This document shows, in pieces, positions 44,353 to 52,136 of a stretch of DNA of 64,000 nucleotides. Origin of the DNA: Pseudonocardia halophobica. Its GTDB lineage: Bacteria; Actinomycetota; Actinomycetes; Mycobacteriales; Pseudonocardiaceae. The position numbers and the translations under genes are program-made. The notes under the pieces are model-generated. The model saw only the letters and a program-made list of their open reading frames with translations. It did not search any database and was not told the DNA's origin. The stretch covers positions 62,001 through 126,000 of the forward strand of contig NZ_BSFQ01000007.1 of NCBI RefSeq assembly GCF_027922425.1. Reading direction: 5' to 3'. Numbering within the stretch: position 1 is the stretch's first letter; each line of letters opens with the position of its first letter.

Positions 44353-44650
44353 GATGCCTTCTCCCAGAGTCGGAAGTTGCCATGCCTCATGACCCGGTGC
44401 CGGCCGTTCTTCGAGCACCCGACCTGGAGATGAGCTTAAGTGTGAGCCGATCCACTGTCGTTCACTCGACTGTGTACTCGCTCGCCCCGTGCAATGAACT
44501 CTTCGCCTGAACGGTCATGTCACGCCACGCCGCACGTGCCCGACTGCAGTCCGCACTTGGTCATCGATCTGAGCCGATAATCGACGTTATGACAGTTCGT
44601 CCGTAACGGGCCCTGTCACGGGGTCCCCGAAAACGCAGACTCGCGCCGGT
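44353..44650 (-). other. 298-bp region upstream of the thiocyanate hydrolase genes
   Basis: No gene is supported. It is lower in GC than neighbouring DNA and contains the promoter of the scn cluster. TAAGCT at 44433-44438 (minus strand) is a possible -10, which would give a leader of about 75 bases. ATAATCGACGTTAT (44577-44590) forms a short AT-rich inverted repeat. I could not identify a specific regulator site. Confidence 0.45.
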
Positions 44651-45814
44651 TCAGTCGGACGGCCAGCGCGGCTCCGCCGCCAGGTCGATTCCCAGGGCCG
44701 CCTTGCCGATGGTCTCGAGGGCGACGTCGGTGGACGGCGGGTGGAACTGCCCGGCCCGCACGTCCCGGTAGTACCGCTCGAGCGGCAGCCTGCGGAAGAT
44801 CCCGTGGCCGCCGACCATGCGCACGCAGCGGTCCACGGCGGCGGCCGCGGCGGTGACCGAGGTGTGCTTGAGGGCCTGGATGTCCGCGGGCGCCAGCAGC
44901 TCGCCGTCGGCGCGGCGGGTCAGCACGTCGTTGACCATCGCCTCCGCCGGCCGCAGCGCCAGCTCGATCTCGGCCGCGCTGGTCACCTGCGCGGGCTGGC
45001 GTGCCATCGGCAGCGAGGCGCCGGTGACGGTCCGGCCGCCGACGTAGTCGTAGGCGAACCGGGCCGCGGCGCGGGCGATCCCGAGGTAGACCGAGGCGAC
45101 CGAGACGGCGAACCAGGCGAAGATCCGCTCCTGCGCGGCGTCCCACACCGCCGGGCTCGCGGGGTCGGTCCCGCGCTGCACCGCGGTGTCGGGCACGAAC
45201 ACGTCGTCGAACACGACGTCCCAGGAGCCGGTGCCGCGCATGGCCATCGTGTCCCACGTATCGACGAACGACAGCCCGGGCGTGTCCCGCGGGAGCCCGA
45301 ACAGCAGCAGGCGCCCGGTCTCGGTGTCGGCCGCGGTGCCCCAGAAGAAGTTGAGCACCGGGGCCAGCGAGCAGAACGACTTGCGGCCGGTCACCCGGTA
45401 GCCGCCCGGGACCGGGCGGGCCGGAGTCGACGAGGTGCGCACATTGAGCCCGGTGGCGGCGTCGGTGAGGCTGCCGCCGACGACCGTGCCCGCCGTGACC
45501 ATGCCGAAGATCGGCTCGGCACCGCGTTCGCCGCCGTGCCAGCCCTCGGCCGCGGCGCCGACGCCGAACAGGTGCATGTTCGTGGCGAGCGCGGTGGAGG
45601 CGCAGGCCCCGGCGATGATCTTCTGGCAGGCGGCGAACGTCGCCAGGTCCGCCCCTCCCCCGCCGAGCTCGGTCGGCACCACCGAGGAGAGGTAGCCGAC
45701 CTCCTTCATGCGCTCGACGTTCTCCACCGGGAAGCGGCCCTCCCGGTCGATCTCGGCGGCCCGCGGCGCGAACTCCTCGGCCAGCTGCGCGGCGACGGCG
45801 GTCCAGTCGGTCAT
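44651..45814 (-). CDS. Acyl-CoA dehydrogenase-family flavoenzyme
   Basis: A 387-residue protein with the acyl-CoA dehydrogenase fold: N-terminal helices (AAQLAEEFAPRAAEIDREGRF), a middle beta domain (GMVTAGTVVGGSLTDAATGLN, GYRVTGRKSFCSLAPVLNFF), and a C-terminal helical domain with VRMVGGHGIFRRLPLERYYRDVRAGQFHPP. The YYRDVRAG segment is the usual FAD contact. The typical catalytic Glu position is not obvious, so it could be a DszC/monooxygenase-like member instead. Last gene of a four-gene operon; ATG 45814 starts 1 base after the upstream stop. Confidence 0.87.
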   Translation of the reverse strand: MTDWTAVAAQLAEEFAPRAAEIDREGRFPVENVERMKEVGYLSSVVPTELGGGGADLATFAACQKIIAGACASTALATNMHLFGVGAAAEGWHGGERGAEPIFGMVTAGTVVGGSLTDAATGLNVRTSSTPARPVPGGYRVTGRKSFCSLAPVLNFFWGTAADTETGRLLLFGLPRDTPGLSFVDTWDTMAMRGTGSWDVVFDDVFVPDTAVQRGTDPASPAVWDAAQERIFAWFAVSVASVYLGIARAAARFAYDYVGGRTVTGASLPMARQPAQVTSAAEIELALRPAEAMVNDVLTRRADGELLAPADIQALKHTSVTAAAAAVDRCVRMVGGHGIFRRLPLERYYRDVRAGQFHPPSTDVALETIGKAALGIDLAAEPRWPSD

Positions 45815-45815
45815 C

Positions 45816-46847
45816 TCACGGCTCCACGACGATCTTGCAGTGCTCCTCGGGGTCGCCCAGCGCGTCGAACGCCCAGGACAGGCGGTCGAGCCCCACCCGG
45901 GCGGTGACGAGCGGGGCCACGTCGATCTCGCCCTCGGCGATCGACCGCAGGGACGCGGCGAACTCCTCCGGCGTGTAGCCGAGGACGAAGTCGACCGACA
46001 GCTCCTTGGAGATGCCGAAGTACGGGTGGACGGTGTCGGCGCCCATGCACACCCCGACCACGACGACTCGGGAGCGGGCCGGGGCGCAGCGCATGATGTC
46101 GTCGAGCACGCCCGGGACACCGACCGCCTCGAAGACGACCAGCGGCGTGGCCGCGCCCGCCCGGTCCCACACCGTCTCCTGCCGCGGGTCGACGACCTCG
46201 GTGGCGCCCATCGTCGCGGCGAGCGTCCGCCGGGCCGTCGAGAAGTCGGCGGCCACGATCGACTCGACGCCCCGGACGCGCAGGGCGGCGATCACCGCCA
46301 GCCCGACGGGCCCGCAACCGACCACGACGGCCCGCTGACCGGCCTCGATGCCGGACCGGACCACCGCGTGCAGCCCAACGGCCATCGGCTCGGTGAGCGC
46401 GGCGTGGTGGGCGGGCAGCCCGTTGGGCACCTCCAGCAGCAGCGGCGCGGCGAGCAGCAGCTTCTCGCCGTACCCGCCGTGGATCGTGTTGGAGTAGACG
46501 ATCGTGTCGATGTCCCCGTTGGCGCGCGGGAGGATTGGGAACGCCGTGACGAGCGTGCCCGCGGGCCGGGCCGTCGTGTCCGGCCCGGCTTCCAGGACTC
46601 GGCCTGCGAACTCGTGGCCCATGTAGACGTCCCGGTCCAGGTCGAGCTCGCGGCGGCTCGGGCGGGCCATCCCCTCGATCTGCGTGCCCAGCGCCAGCAT
46701 CTCCGCGCCGTGCTGGGCGAAGTGCAGGTCCGACCCGCAGATCCCGCAGGCCGCGACCTCGACGAGGACCTCGCCGGGACCGGGGACCGGGTCCGGGACG
46801 TCGTCGCGGACGTGGATCTTCCCGGCGTTCAGCACCCCGGCGCGCAT
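45816..46847 (-). CDS. Zinc-dependent alcohol dehydrogenase
   Basis: A 343-residue medium-chain dehydrogenase. Catalytic zinc ligands are in CGICGSDLHF (Cys) and YMGHEFAGRV (His, Glu). NAD(P) binding is by VVVGCGPVGLAVIAALRVRG and the following acidic residue in VAADFS. The four-Cys structural zinc lobe is missing; the equivalent place holds an ordinary loop (GTQIEGMARPSRRELDLDRD). It likely oxidises an alcohol made by an upstream step of the pathway. ATG 46847 overlaps the stop of the LLM gene (TGATG), and the ACAD gene follows after one base, so the operon is tightly coupled. Confidence 0.92.
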   Translation of the reverse strand: MRAGVLNAGKIHVRDDVPDPVPGPGEVLVEVAACGICGSDLHFAQHGAEMLALGTQIEGMARPSRRELDLDRDVYMGHEFAGRVLEAGPDTTARPAGTLVTAFPILPRANGDIDTIVYSNTIHGGYGEKLLLAAPLLLEVPNGLPAHHAALTEPMAVGLHAVVRSGIEAGQRAVVVGCGPVGLAVIAALRVRGVESIVAADFSTARRTLAATMGATEVVDPRQETVWDRAGAATPLVVFEAVGVPGVLDDIMRCAPARSRVVVVGVCMGADTVHPYFGISKELSVDFVLGYTPEEFAASLRSIAEGEIDVAPLVTARVGLDRLSWAFDALGDPEEHCKIVVEP

Positions 46848-48052
46848 CAGGCCCCCCGCTTGGTCGCGCCGGTCTCGGCGGCGTGGGTCTTGATCGCGTT
46901 GACCACGGCCTCGCCCGCCCGGCCGAAGATCTCCTCCTTCTTGGCCACGGCCCAGTCGTGGGAGGCCTTGGGCGCGGACAGCCGGCCCTTGAAGTGCGGG
47001 ATCACGTGCCGCGCGAACAGCCGGTAGGACTCGATCGTCGCGGTGGGCGAAGCCCAGTCGTGGCCGAGCTGGAGGAAGGTGCCGAAGCCGCCGGACTGGT
47101 CGAGCAGCTTCTCGATGTAGGCGATCGCGTCGTCCGGGGTGCCGATCATGGCGCGCCCGCTCGCCGCGTACTGCTCCACGAAGTCCCGGTCCGTGATCGA
47201 GGCCGGGTCGCCGCCGTCGGACAGCGGGACGAAGCCCGCGCCGCCGCCGCCGAAGTAGTTGGCGAAGTCCCGCAGCCCGTAGGTGCAGTCCTCGATCGCC
47301 TGCTCGCGGGTCGGGGCGAGGTGCAGCTGGCCGAGCACGCGCCAGGTCGAGCGGTCCGGCACCGGCTGCCCTGCCGCCGCGGCCTGCTCCTCGACGACGC
47401 TCCACGCGTTGCCGATCGCGGCGAAGCCCTCGGCCGCGGCGGACATCGACAGCGACAGCAGGGAGGCGCCGTAGCGCCCGGCCAGCCGCGGCCCGGACGG
47501 CGACACCATCGCCGCCACCGCGACCTCCGGGTGCGGGTACTGGTAGGGCCGCACCTGGAGCCGCGCCTCGCGCATGGTGAACCAGTCCGACTCGCGGGTC
47601 ACCGGGTCCTCGCTGCGGAACAGCGCGAGCACGGCCTCGAGCGCCTCCTCGTGGCGGCGCCGCTGGTCGACGGGGTCGATGCCCATGACGTAGGCGTCCG
47701 TCGGCAGGGCGCCGGGCCCGGTACCGAAGATCAGCCGGCCGCGGGTGAGGTGGTCCAGCAGCGCGATCCGGTCCGCCAGCAGCCACGGGTGGTGGTACGG
47801 CATCGAGACGACGCCGGTGCCCAGCTTGATGTTCCGGGTGCGCTGCGCGGCGGCGGCGATGAAGATCTCCGGGCTGCCGATCAGCTCGTAGCCGCCGGAG
47901 TGGTGCTCGCCGACCCAGGCCTCGTCGAAGCCGAAGCGGTCGAGCGCCTCGATCCGCTCGAGGTCGTACTCCAGGGCCAGCGTCGGGTCCTGGCCGAACG
48001 GGTGGAACGGGGCGTAGAACACCCCGAAGTTCAGAGGCTTCACGGGCTTCAA
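46847..48052 (-). CDS. LLM class flavin-dependent oxidoreductase
   Basis: A 401-residue bacterial-luciferase-fold monooxygenase. Landmarks are LNFGVFYAPFHPFGQDP, FDEAWVGEHHSGGYELIGSP, TRNIKLGTGVVSMPYHHPWLLA, and RGRLIFGTGPGALPTDAYVMGID. The His-His pair and length match the limonene-monooxygenase-like subgroup, which oxidises hydrophobic small molecules with reduced flavin. TTG 48052 is preferred, because it overlaps the upstream stop as TTGA and has GGGGGG six bases before; GTG 48043 is the alternative. Together with the epoxide-hydrolase-like gene upstream this fits an oxygenate-then-hydrolyse pathway for a terpene or other xenobiotic, which is inference. Confidence 0.88.
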   Translation of the reverse strand: MKPVKPLNFGVFYAPFHPFGQDPTLALEYDLERIEALDRFGFDEAWVGEHHSGGYELIGSPEIFIAAAAQRTRNIKLGTGVVSMPYHHPWLLADRIALLDHLTRGRLIFGTGPGALPTDAYVMGIDPVDQRRRHEEALEAVLALFRSEDPVTRESDWFTMREARLQVRPYQYPHPEVAVAAMVSPSGPRLAGRYGASLLSLSMSAAAEGFAAIGNAWSVVEEQAAAAGQPVPDRSTWRVLGQLHLAPTREQAIEDCTYGLRDFANYFGGGGAGFVPLSDGGDPASITDRDFVEQYAASGRAMIGTPDDAIAYIEKLLDQSGGFGTFLQLGHDWASPTATIESYRLFARHVIPHFKGRLSAPKASHDWAVAKKEEIFGRAGEAVVNAIKTHAAETGATKRGA

Positions 48053-48993
48053 CGGATTCCCCCCAGGAAGTCGAGCACTGCGGCGTTGACCTCGGCCGGC
48101 TTCTCCTGCTGCACCCAGTGCCCGGCGTCGGGCACGATCACGGTGCCGCGGTGGTCGGAGAGCCACGCGTCCTGCCGGTCGGGCGGGCTCATGGTGAGCA
48201 CGGGGTCGAGCGCCCCGCCGACGAAGTAGCTCGGGACCTCGACCTTCGAGCCCTCGAGCTGCGGCGTGAGCTCCCAGTTGCGGTCGAAGTTGCGGTACCA
48301 GTTCAGGCCGCCGGTGAACCCGGTGCGGGTGAACTCGGCAGCGTAGAAGTCGAGCTCCTCCTGGCTGAGCCAGTCCGGGAGGCGCTCGGGCTCCGGGAAC
48401 CGCTCGACGAACCCGCGGCCGTCGTCCGCGGAGGTCATCCCGCCGCCCTCGCTGCGGACCCCGCACAGCAGCCTGCGCATCGTCGTGGTCGCGTCCGCGG
48501 AGAGCTCCGCGTCCGCCGGGCCGGGCTCCTGGAAGTAGAGGATGTAGAAGAAGTGGCCCTCGAAGGCCTTGCGCCACAACGCCGTCGGCGGCGCGGGTGG
48601 GCGGGGCGCGAAGGGCACGCTCATCCCGCAGACGCCGTCGACCCGCTCGGGGTGCAGCAGCGCCGTCTGCCAGACGACCATCGAACCCCAGTCGTGGCCC
48701 ACGAACGTCGCCTTCTCCACGCCGGCGTCGTCCAGCAGGGCGATCAGGTCGCCGGTCAGGTGCGCGATGTCGTAGTCGGCGATCGCCCCGGGGCGGGAGC
48801 TGCGGCCGTAGCCACGCTGGTCGGGGGCGAGCACCCGGTACCCGGCCTCGGCGAGCGCCGGGATCTGGTGCCGCCAGGAGTACGCGAGCTCGGGGAACCC
48901 GTGGGACAGGACGACGACGGGGCCGTCCGGCGGGCCGTCCTCCACGACGTGCAGAGCGACGCCGCCGACGTCGACGGAGCGTTCCGTGGCCAC
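48049..48993 (-). CDS. Alpha/beta hydrolase, epoxide-hydrolase type
   Basis: A 314-residue alpha/beta-hydrolase. LSHGFPELAYSWRHQIPAL gives the HGFP oxyanion motif and DQRGYGRS the following block. The nucleophile elbow is VGHDWGSMVV, where Asp is the nucleophile, as in soluble epoxide hydrolases. The cap has FHFFYILYFQEPGPAD-like sequence (GHFFYILYFQEPG). The acid and His are in GGALDPVL and DAGHWVQQEKP. GTG 48993 has an excellent AGGAGG site 7 bases upstream. It is the first gene of the four-gene operon, and its promoter lies in the gap with the divergent TetR gene. Confidence 0.92.
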   Translation of the reverse strand: MATERSVDVGGVALHVVEDGPPDGPVVVLSHGFPELAYSWRHQIPALAEAGYRVLAPDQRGYGRSSRPGAIADYDIAHLTGDLIALLDDAGVEKATFVGHDWGSMVVWQTALLHPERVDGVCGMSVPFAPRPPAPPTALWRKAFEGHFFYILYFQEPGPADAELSADATTTMRRLLCGVRSEGGGMTSADDGRGFVERFPEPERLPDWLSQEELDFYAAEFTRTGFTGGLNWYRNFDRNWELTPQLEGSKVEVPSYFVGGALDPVLTMSPPDRQDAWLSDHRGTVIVPDAGHWVQQEKPAEVNAAVLDFLGGIR

Positions 48994-49016
48994 GCTGCCA
49001 CCTCCTGGTAACGGTT

Positions 49017-49043
49017 GTGACCAGAACCGTAAGGTATGGTCAC
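49017..49043. promoter_or_regulatory. TetR-type operator, 7-bp inverted repeat
   Basis: GTGACCA and TGGTCAC form a perfect inverted repeat with a 13-base spacer. A second pair, ACGGTT (49011-49016) and AACCGT (49025-49030), is interleaved. The repeat covers the -10 of the catabolic operon. Confidence 0.6.
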
Positions 49044-49055
49044 GCGCGTTGCCAA
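49026..49055 (-). promoter_or_regulatory. Promoter of the epoxide hydrolase operon
   Basis: Minus strand: -35 TTGGCA (49055-49050), an 18-base spacer, and -10 TACGGT (49031-49026). The expected leader of about 25 bases contains the AGGAGG ribosome site. Confidence 0.55.
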
Positions 49056-49093
49056 GACTTGACGAGACGACCAGACCCCCGCGGTGGGCGGGC

Positions 49094-49693
49094 GTGCCGG
49101 CGGCCGATCGCGTGGCCGAACGGCGCTCCCTGCTGCTCGACGCCGGGCTGGAACTGCTGGGCACCCAGGGGCTCGCAGCCACCACGGTCCGCGGCGTGTG
49201 CGCGGGGGCGCGCCTGAACGCGCGGTACTTCTACGAGAGCTTCGACGACATCGGCGCCCTGGTCGTCGCCGTGTTCGACCGGGTCGTCGCCGAGCTGCAC
49301 ACGACGGTCGACGCGGCCGTGGCGGCGGGCGGCGACGATCCGGTCGCCCGGGTGCGGGCCACGGTGGCGAGCACCGCCGAGTTCGTCGACTCCGACCGGC
49401 GCCGGGCCCGCGTGCTGTACGTCGAGGGCCGCGGCCACGAGCGGCTGCAGCGCCGGCGGCGGGAGTCGTCGTCGGACATCGCCGGGCTGGTCGCCCTGGA
49501 GGCGGCCGGGAAGGAGCCGCGCTCCGAGCACCGGATCGTCGCCGCGTTCCTGGTCGGTGGGTTCAGCGAGCTGCTCACGCGCTGGATTGACGGCGAGATC
49601 CCCGTCGACCGGGACCAGCTGGTGCACGCGGCGACCGAACTGTTCCTCGCGCTCGGGCGCGCGGCGGGTCGCCTCGCCACGCCGGCCGGCTGA
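49094..49693 (+). CDS. TetR-family transcriptional regulator
   Basis: A 199-residue TetR repressor. The N-terminal HTH is RRSLLLDAGLELLGTQGLAATTVRGVCAGARLNARYFYESF with the usual tyrosine-rich recognition helix, and the C-terminal ligand domain is all helical. It is divergent from the four-gene catabolic operon, and an inverted repeat overlaps that operon's promoter, so it very likely represses it until a pathway compound binds. GTG 49094 is the conservative start. TTG 49049, 8 bases after TATGGT (49035-49040), is an alternative giving 15 more residues. A short hairpin surrounds the stop codon. Confidence 0.87.
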   Translation: MPAADRVAERRSLLLDAGLELLGTQGLAATTVRGVCAGARLNARYFYESFDDIGALVVAVFDRVVAELHTTVDAAVAAGGDDPVARVRATVASTAEFVDSDRRRARVLYVEGRGHERLQRRRRESSSDIAGLVALEAAGKEPRSEHRIVAAFLVGGFSELLTRWIDGEIPVDRDQLVHAATELFLALGRAAGRLATPAG

Positions 49694-49701
49694 GCCGGGC
49701 C
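49684..49701. terminator. Hairpin at the TetR stop codon
   Basis: CCGGC and GCCGG pair over a TGA loop, which is the stop codon itself. It lies 9 bases from the stop of the convergent XRE gene. The identical 21-bp sequence recurs at 52009-52029. Confidence 0.35.
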
Positions 49702-49709
49702 CGGGAACG

Positions 49710-50558
49710 TCAGCCCTGCTCCTCGATGGGAGCGGCCGCGCCGGGCGTCGCGGCCAGCGACCCGAGGAGTGCGAGCGAGCGGGCGGTCTCCGACCCCGGC
49801 TCGGCGTGGTGGATCACGAGCAGCTGCCCGCCCGAGTCACCGATCGGCAGCTTCTCGCGGCGCAGCTCCAGCATCCCGACCTGCGGGTGGAGCATCCGCA
49901 CCGGGCCCCCGGCCAGCGCCGTGACGTCGTGGCGCGCCCACAGCCGGCGGAACGGCTCGCTCGCCAGGGAGAGCTCCCCGACGAGCCGGACGATCCGCGG
50001 ATCGTCGACGTCCGTCCCGATCGACGCGCGGAAGGCCGCGACCATGCCGCCGATCGCCTGCTCCCAGTCCGGCAGCAGGTCCCGCTCCGCCTCGTCGAGG
50101 AAGACCGACCGCAACCGGTTCTCACCCGCGCGGATGTTCGGGGACAACGCGGTCGCGAGCCGGTTGGCGGCGAGGACGTCGAACATCCGGCTCTCGACGA
50201 AGGCCGGCAGGTTCAGCGCGTCGAGCAGCTGCCGGATCCCGGTCGGCACGACCTCGCGGCGCGGCCGGGACCGCCGGACCGGCTGCGGGCCGGCGAGGCC
50301 CAGCAGGTAGCGCGTGGCGGCCGCGTCGAGCCCGAACACGCGGGCGAGCGCCTCGAGCACCTGCGGCGACGGGTTGCGGTCGCGCCCCTGTTCGAGCCGC
50401 AGGTAGTAGTCGGCGCTGATCCCGGCGAGCGTCGCGACCTCCTCGCGGCGCATGCCCGGGGTCCGGCGCACGCCGGCGACCTGCAGCCCCGCGTCGGCGG
50501 GGTCGGTGAGCTCGCGGCGTGCCCGCAGGTACTCCCCCAGCGGGGTCGGTCGGGCCAC
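49710..50558 (-). CDS. XRE-family regulator with MmyB-like ligand-binding domain
   Basis: A 282-residue regulator common in actinobacteria. The N-terminal HTH is LGEYLRARRELTDPADAGL, then TPGMRREEVATLAGISADYYLRLEQGRDRNPSPQVL, and the C-terminal MmyB-like domain has LPAFVESRMFDVLAANRLA, NRLRSVFLDEAERDL and DDPRIVRLVGELSLASEPFRRLWARHDV. Such proteins often control a neighbouring oxidoreductase gene and may bind fatty acids or similar ligands. Here the divergent aldo/keto reductase gene starts 139 bases away, a likely target. GTG 50558 immediately precedes the HTH. Confidence 0.9.
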   Translation of the reverse strand: MARPTPLGEYLRARRELTDPADAGLQVAGVRRTPGMRREEVATLAGISADYYLRLEQGRDRNPSPQVLEALARVFGLDAAATRYLLGLAGPQPVRRSRPRREVVPTGIRQLLDALNLPAFVESRMFDVLAANRLATALSPNIRAGENRLRSVFLDEAERDLLPDWEQAIGGMVAAFRASIGTDVDDPRIVRLVGELSLASEPFRRLWARHDVTALAGGPVRMLHPQVGMLELRREKLPIGDSGGQLLVIHHAEPGSETARSLALLGSLAATPGAAAPIEEQG

Positions 50559-50696
50559 GCGATCACCGTACGCCCGGGTCAGGGACCCGAGCCTGGTCCC
50601 GCCACTCCCAGGAACAGCAGGGCGTTCCGCGCGTGGGCGGGCTGCGGCACGGTGGAGATCGCCCGCCGCAACAGGCCGGCGGGCGGGAAGGACGTC

Positions 50697-51584
50697 ATGC
50701 CACTGCCCACGCTGCCCGGCGGGACCTACCGCACCGGCGACCTGGATCTGACCCGCGTCGGCTACGGGGCCATGCAGCTCGCGGGCCCCGGGGTCTTCGG
50801 GCCGCCGAAGGACCGGGACGAGGCGATCGCGGTGCTGCGCGCCGCCGTCGACCTCGGCATCACCCACATCGACACGGCCGACTACTACGGCCCGCACGTC
50901 ACCAACGAGCTGATCCGCGAGGCGCTGGCGCCGTACCCGGCGGACCTGCACATCGTCACCAAGGTCGGCGCCCGGCGCGACGAGCAGGGCGGCTGGCCGC
51001 ACGCCCGCACCCCCGCCGAGCTGCGCGACCAGGTCCACGACAACCTGCGCCGGCTCGGCCTCGACCGGCTCGACGTCGTCAACCTGCGGATGGGCGGGGT
51101 CGAGGCACCGGAGCCCGGGTCGATCGCCGAGCAGTTCGAGGCGCTGGCCGAGCTGCAGCAGCAGGGGCTGATCCGGCACCTCGGGCTCAGCACGGTGACG
51201 GCCGCGCAGCTGGCCGAGGCACAGGCGATCGCGCCCGTCGTCTGCGTGCAGAACCTCTACAACGTGGCCCGCCGCGCGGACGACGCCCTCGTCGACCTCA
51301 CCGCGGAGCAGGGCATCGCGTTCGTGCCGTACTTCCCCCTCGGCGGCTTCTCCCCGCTGCAGTCCGGTGCCCTGGACGCCGTGGCCGACCGGCTCGGTGC
51401 CACCCCGCTGGCCGTCGCGCTCGCGTGGCTGCTGCAGCGATCGCCGAACATGCTGCTCATCCCCGGGACGTCGGCAGTCGCGCACCTGCGGGAGAACGTC
51501 GCGGCCCCCGGGCTCGAGCTGCCGGCCGACGCCCTGGCCGAGCTCGACGCGATCGGGCGGAAGGAATCCGCCGGCGGCCGATGA
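50697..51584 (+). CDS. Aldo/keto reductase
   Basis: A 295-residue TIM-barrel NADPH oxidoreductase. It has the catalytic Asp and Tyr in HIDTADYYGPHVTNELIREAL and Lys in HIVTKVGARR, while the usual fourth residue, His, is replaced in DRLDVVNLRM, as in several bacterial AKR subgroups. NADP contacts are in LIPGTSAVAHLRENVAA. It reduces small carbonyl compounds; the substrate is unknown. ATG 50697 follows GGGAAGGACGTC. It is divergent from the XRE regulator and overlaps an in-frame ATG of the downstream VOC gene (ATGA at 51581). Confidence 0.92.
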   Translation: MPLPTLPGGTYRTGDLDLTRVGYGAMQLAGPGVFGPPKDRDEAIAVLRAAVDLGITHIDTADYYGPHVTNELIREALAPYPADLHIVTKVGARRDEQGGWPHARTPAELRDQVHDNLRRLGLDRLDVVNLRMGGVEAPEPGSIAEQFEALAELQQQGLIRHLGLSTVTAAQLAEAQAIAPVVCVQNLYNVARRADDALVDLTAEQGIAFVPYFPLGGFSPLQSGALDAVADRLGATPLAVALAWLLQRSPNMLLIPGTSAVAHLRENVAAPGLELPADALAELDAIGRKESAGGR

Positions 51585-51613
51585 GTTCCGCGGCGGCCCG
51601 CGGTCGTAGGGGC

Positions 51614-52021
51614 ATGAGCAACGACACCAAGGCACGCAGCGGCATCTCCAACATCGGGGTGGTCATGTTCACCGTCGCCGACCAGGACGCCGCGAAGGAG
51701 TGGTACACGACCGTCCTCGGCTTCGAGGTCCGCAGCGACAGCCGCTTCGGCCCGAACGACGAGTACCGCTGGCTCGAGGTCGCCCCGCCCGGCTCGGCGG
51801 CCCGGCTCGCCCTCAACCCGCCGATGTTCGACCAGCCCGGGGGCGGCTCGATCGGCGTCGAGACGGCCGACGTGGCGGCGGAGCACGCCCGGCTGAGCGC
51901 CATCGGCGGGGTCGACCTCGACGCCGCGCCGGACGACAGCACTCCCGGGGCGCCGAAGCTGTTCATGATGCGCGACCCGGACGGCAACAACATCGCCGTC
52001 GTCGAGGTGCCGGCCGGCTGA
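51614..52021 (+). CDS. VOC family protein
   Basis: A 135-residue VOC protein: GISNIGVVMFTVADQDAAKE, WYTTVLGFEVRSDSRFG, DEYRWLEVAPPGSAARLAL, and the closing MMRDPDGNNIAVVEVP with a Glu at the usual metal position. Its substrate is unknown. ATG 51614 gives a normal N-terminus. ATG 51581, which overlaps the aldo/keto reductase stop as ATGA, is an equally placed alternative adding 11 residues and would couple the two genes. Its stop region repeats the hairpin found after the TetR gene. Confidence 0.87.
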   Translation: MSNDTKARSGISNIGVVMFTVADQDAAKEWYTTVLGFEVRSDSRFGPNDEYRWLEVAPPGSAARLALNPPMFDQPGGGSIGVETADVAAEHARLSAIGGVDLDAAPDDSTPGAPKLFMMRDPDGNNIAVVEVPAG

Positions 52022-52123
52022 GCCGGGCCGCGGTCACGGGGTCGGCGGTACACGGTCGGGTGTACCGCGGTCCCCGGGTAGCCCGTTGGTGCCATCGGCA
52101 GGTGTGGCCCGCCCCGTGTGGGC

Positions 52124-52129
52124 TACCCT
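52124..52129 (+). promoter_or_regulatory. -10 element TACCCT for leaderless GGDEF gene
   Basis: TACCCT, then GCCGCCG, then ATG 52137. Confidence 0.5.
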
Positions 52130-52136
52130 GCCGCCG

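Noticed and set aside
48986..49093. Extended N-terminus of the TetR protein from 48986
   Set aside because: It would overlap the start of the divergent epoxide hydrolase gene and run through the operator and promoter.
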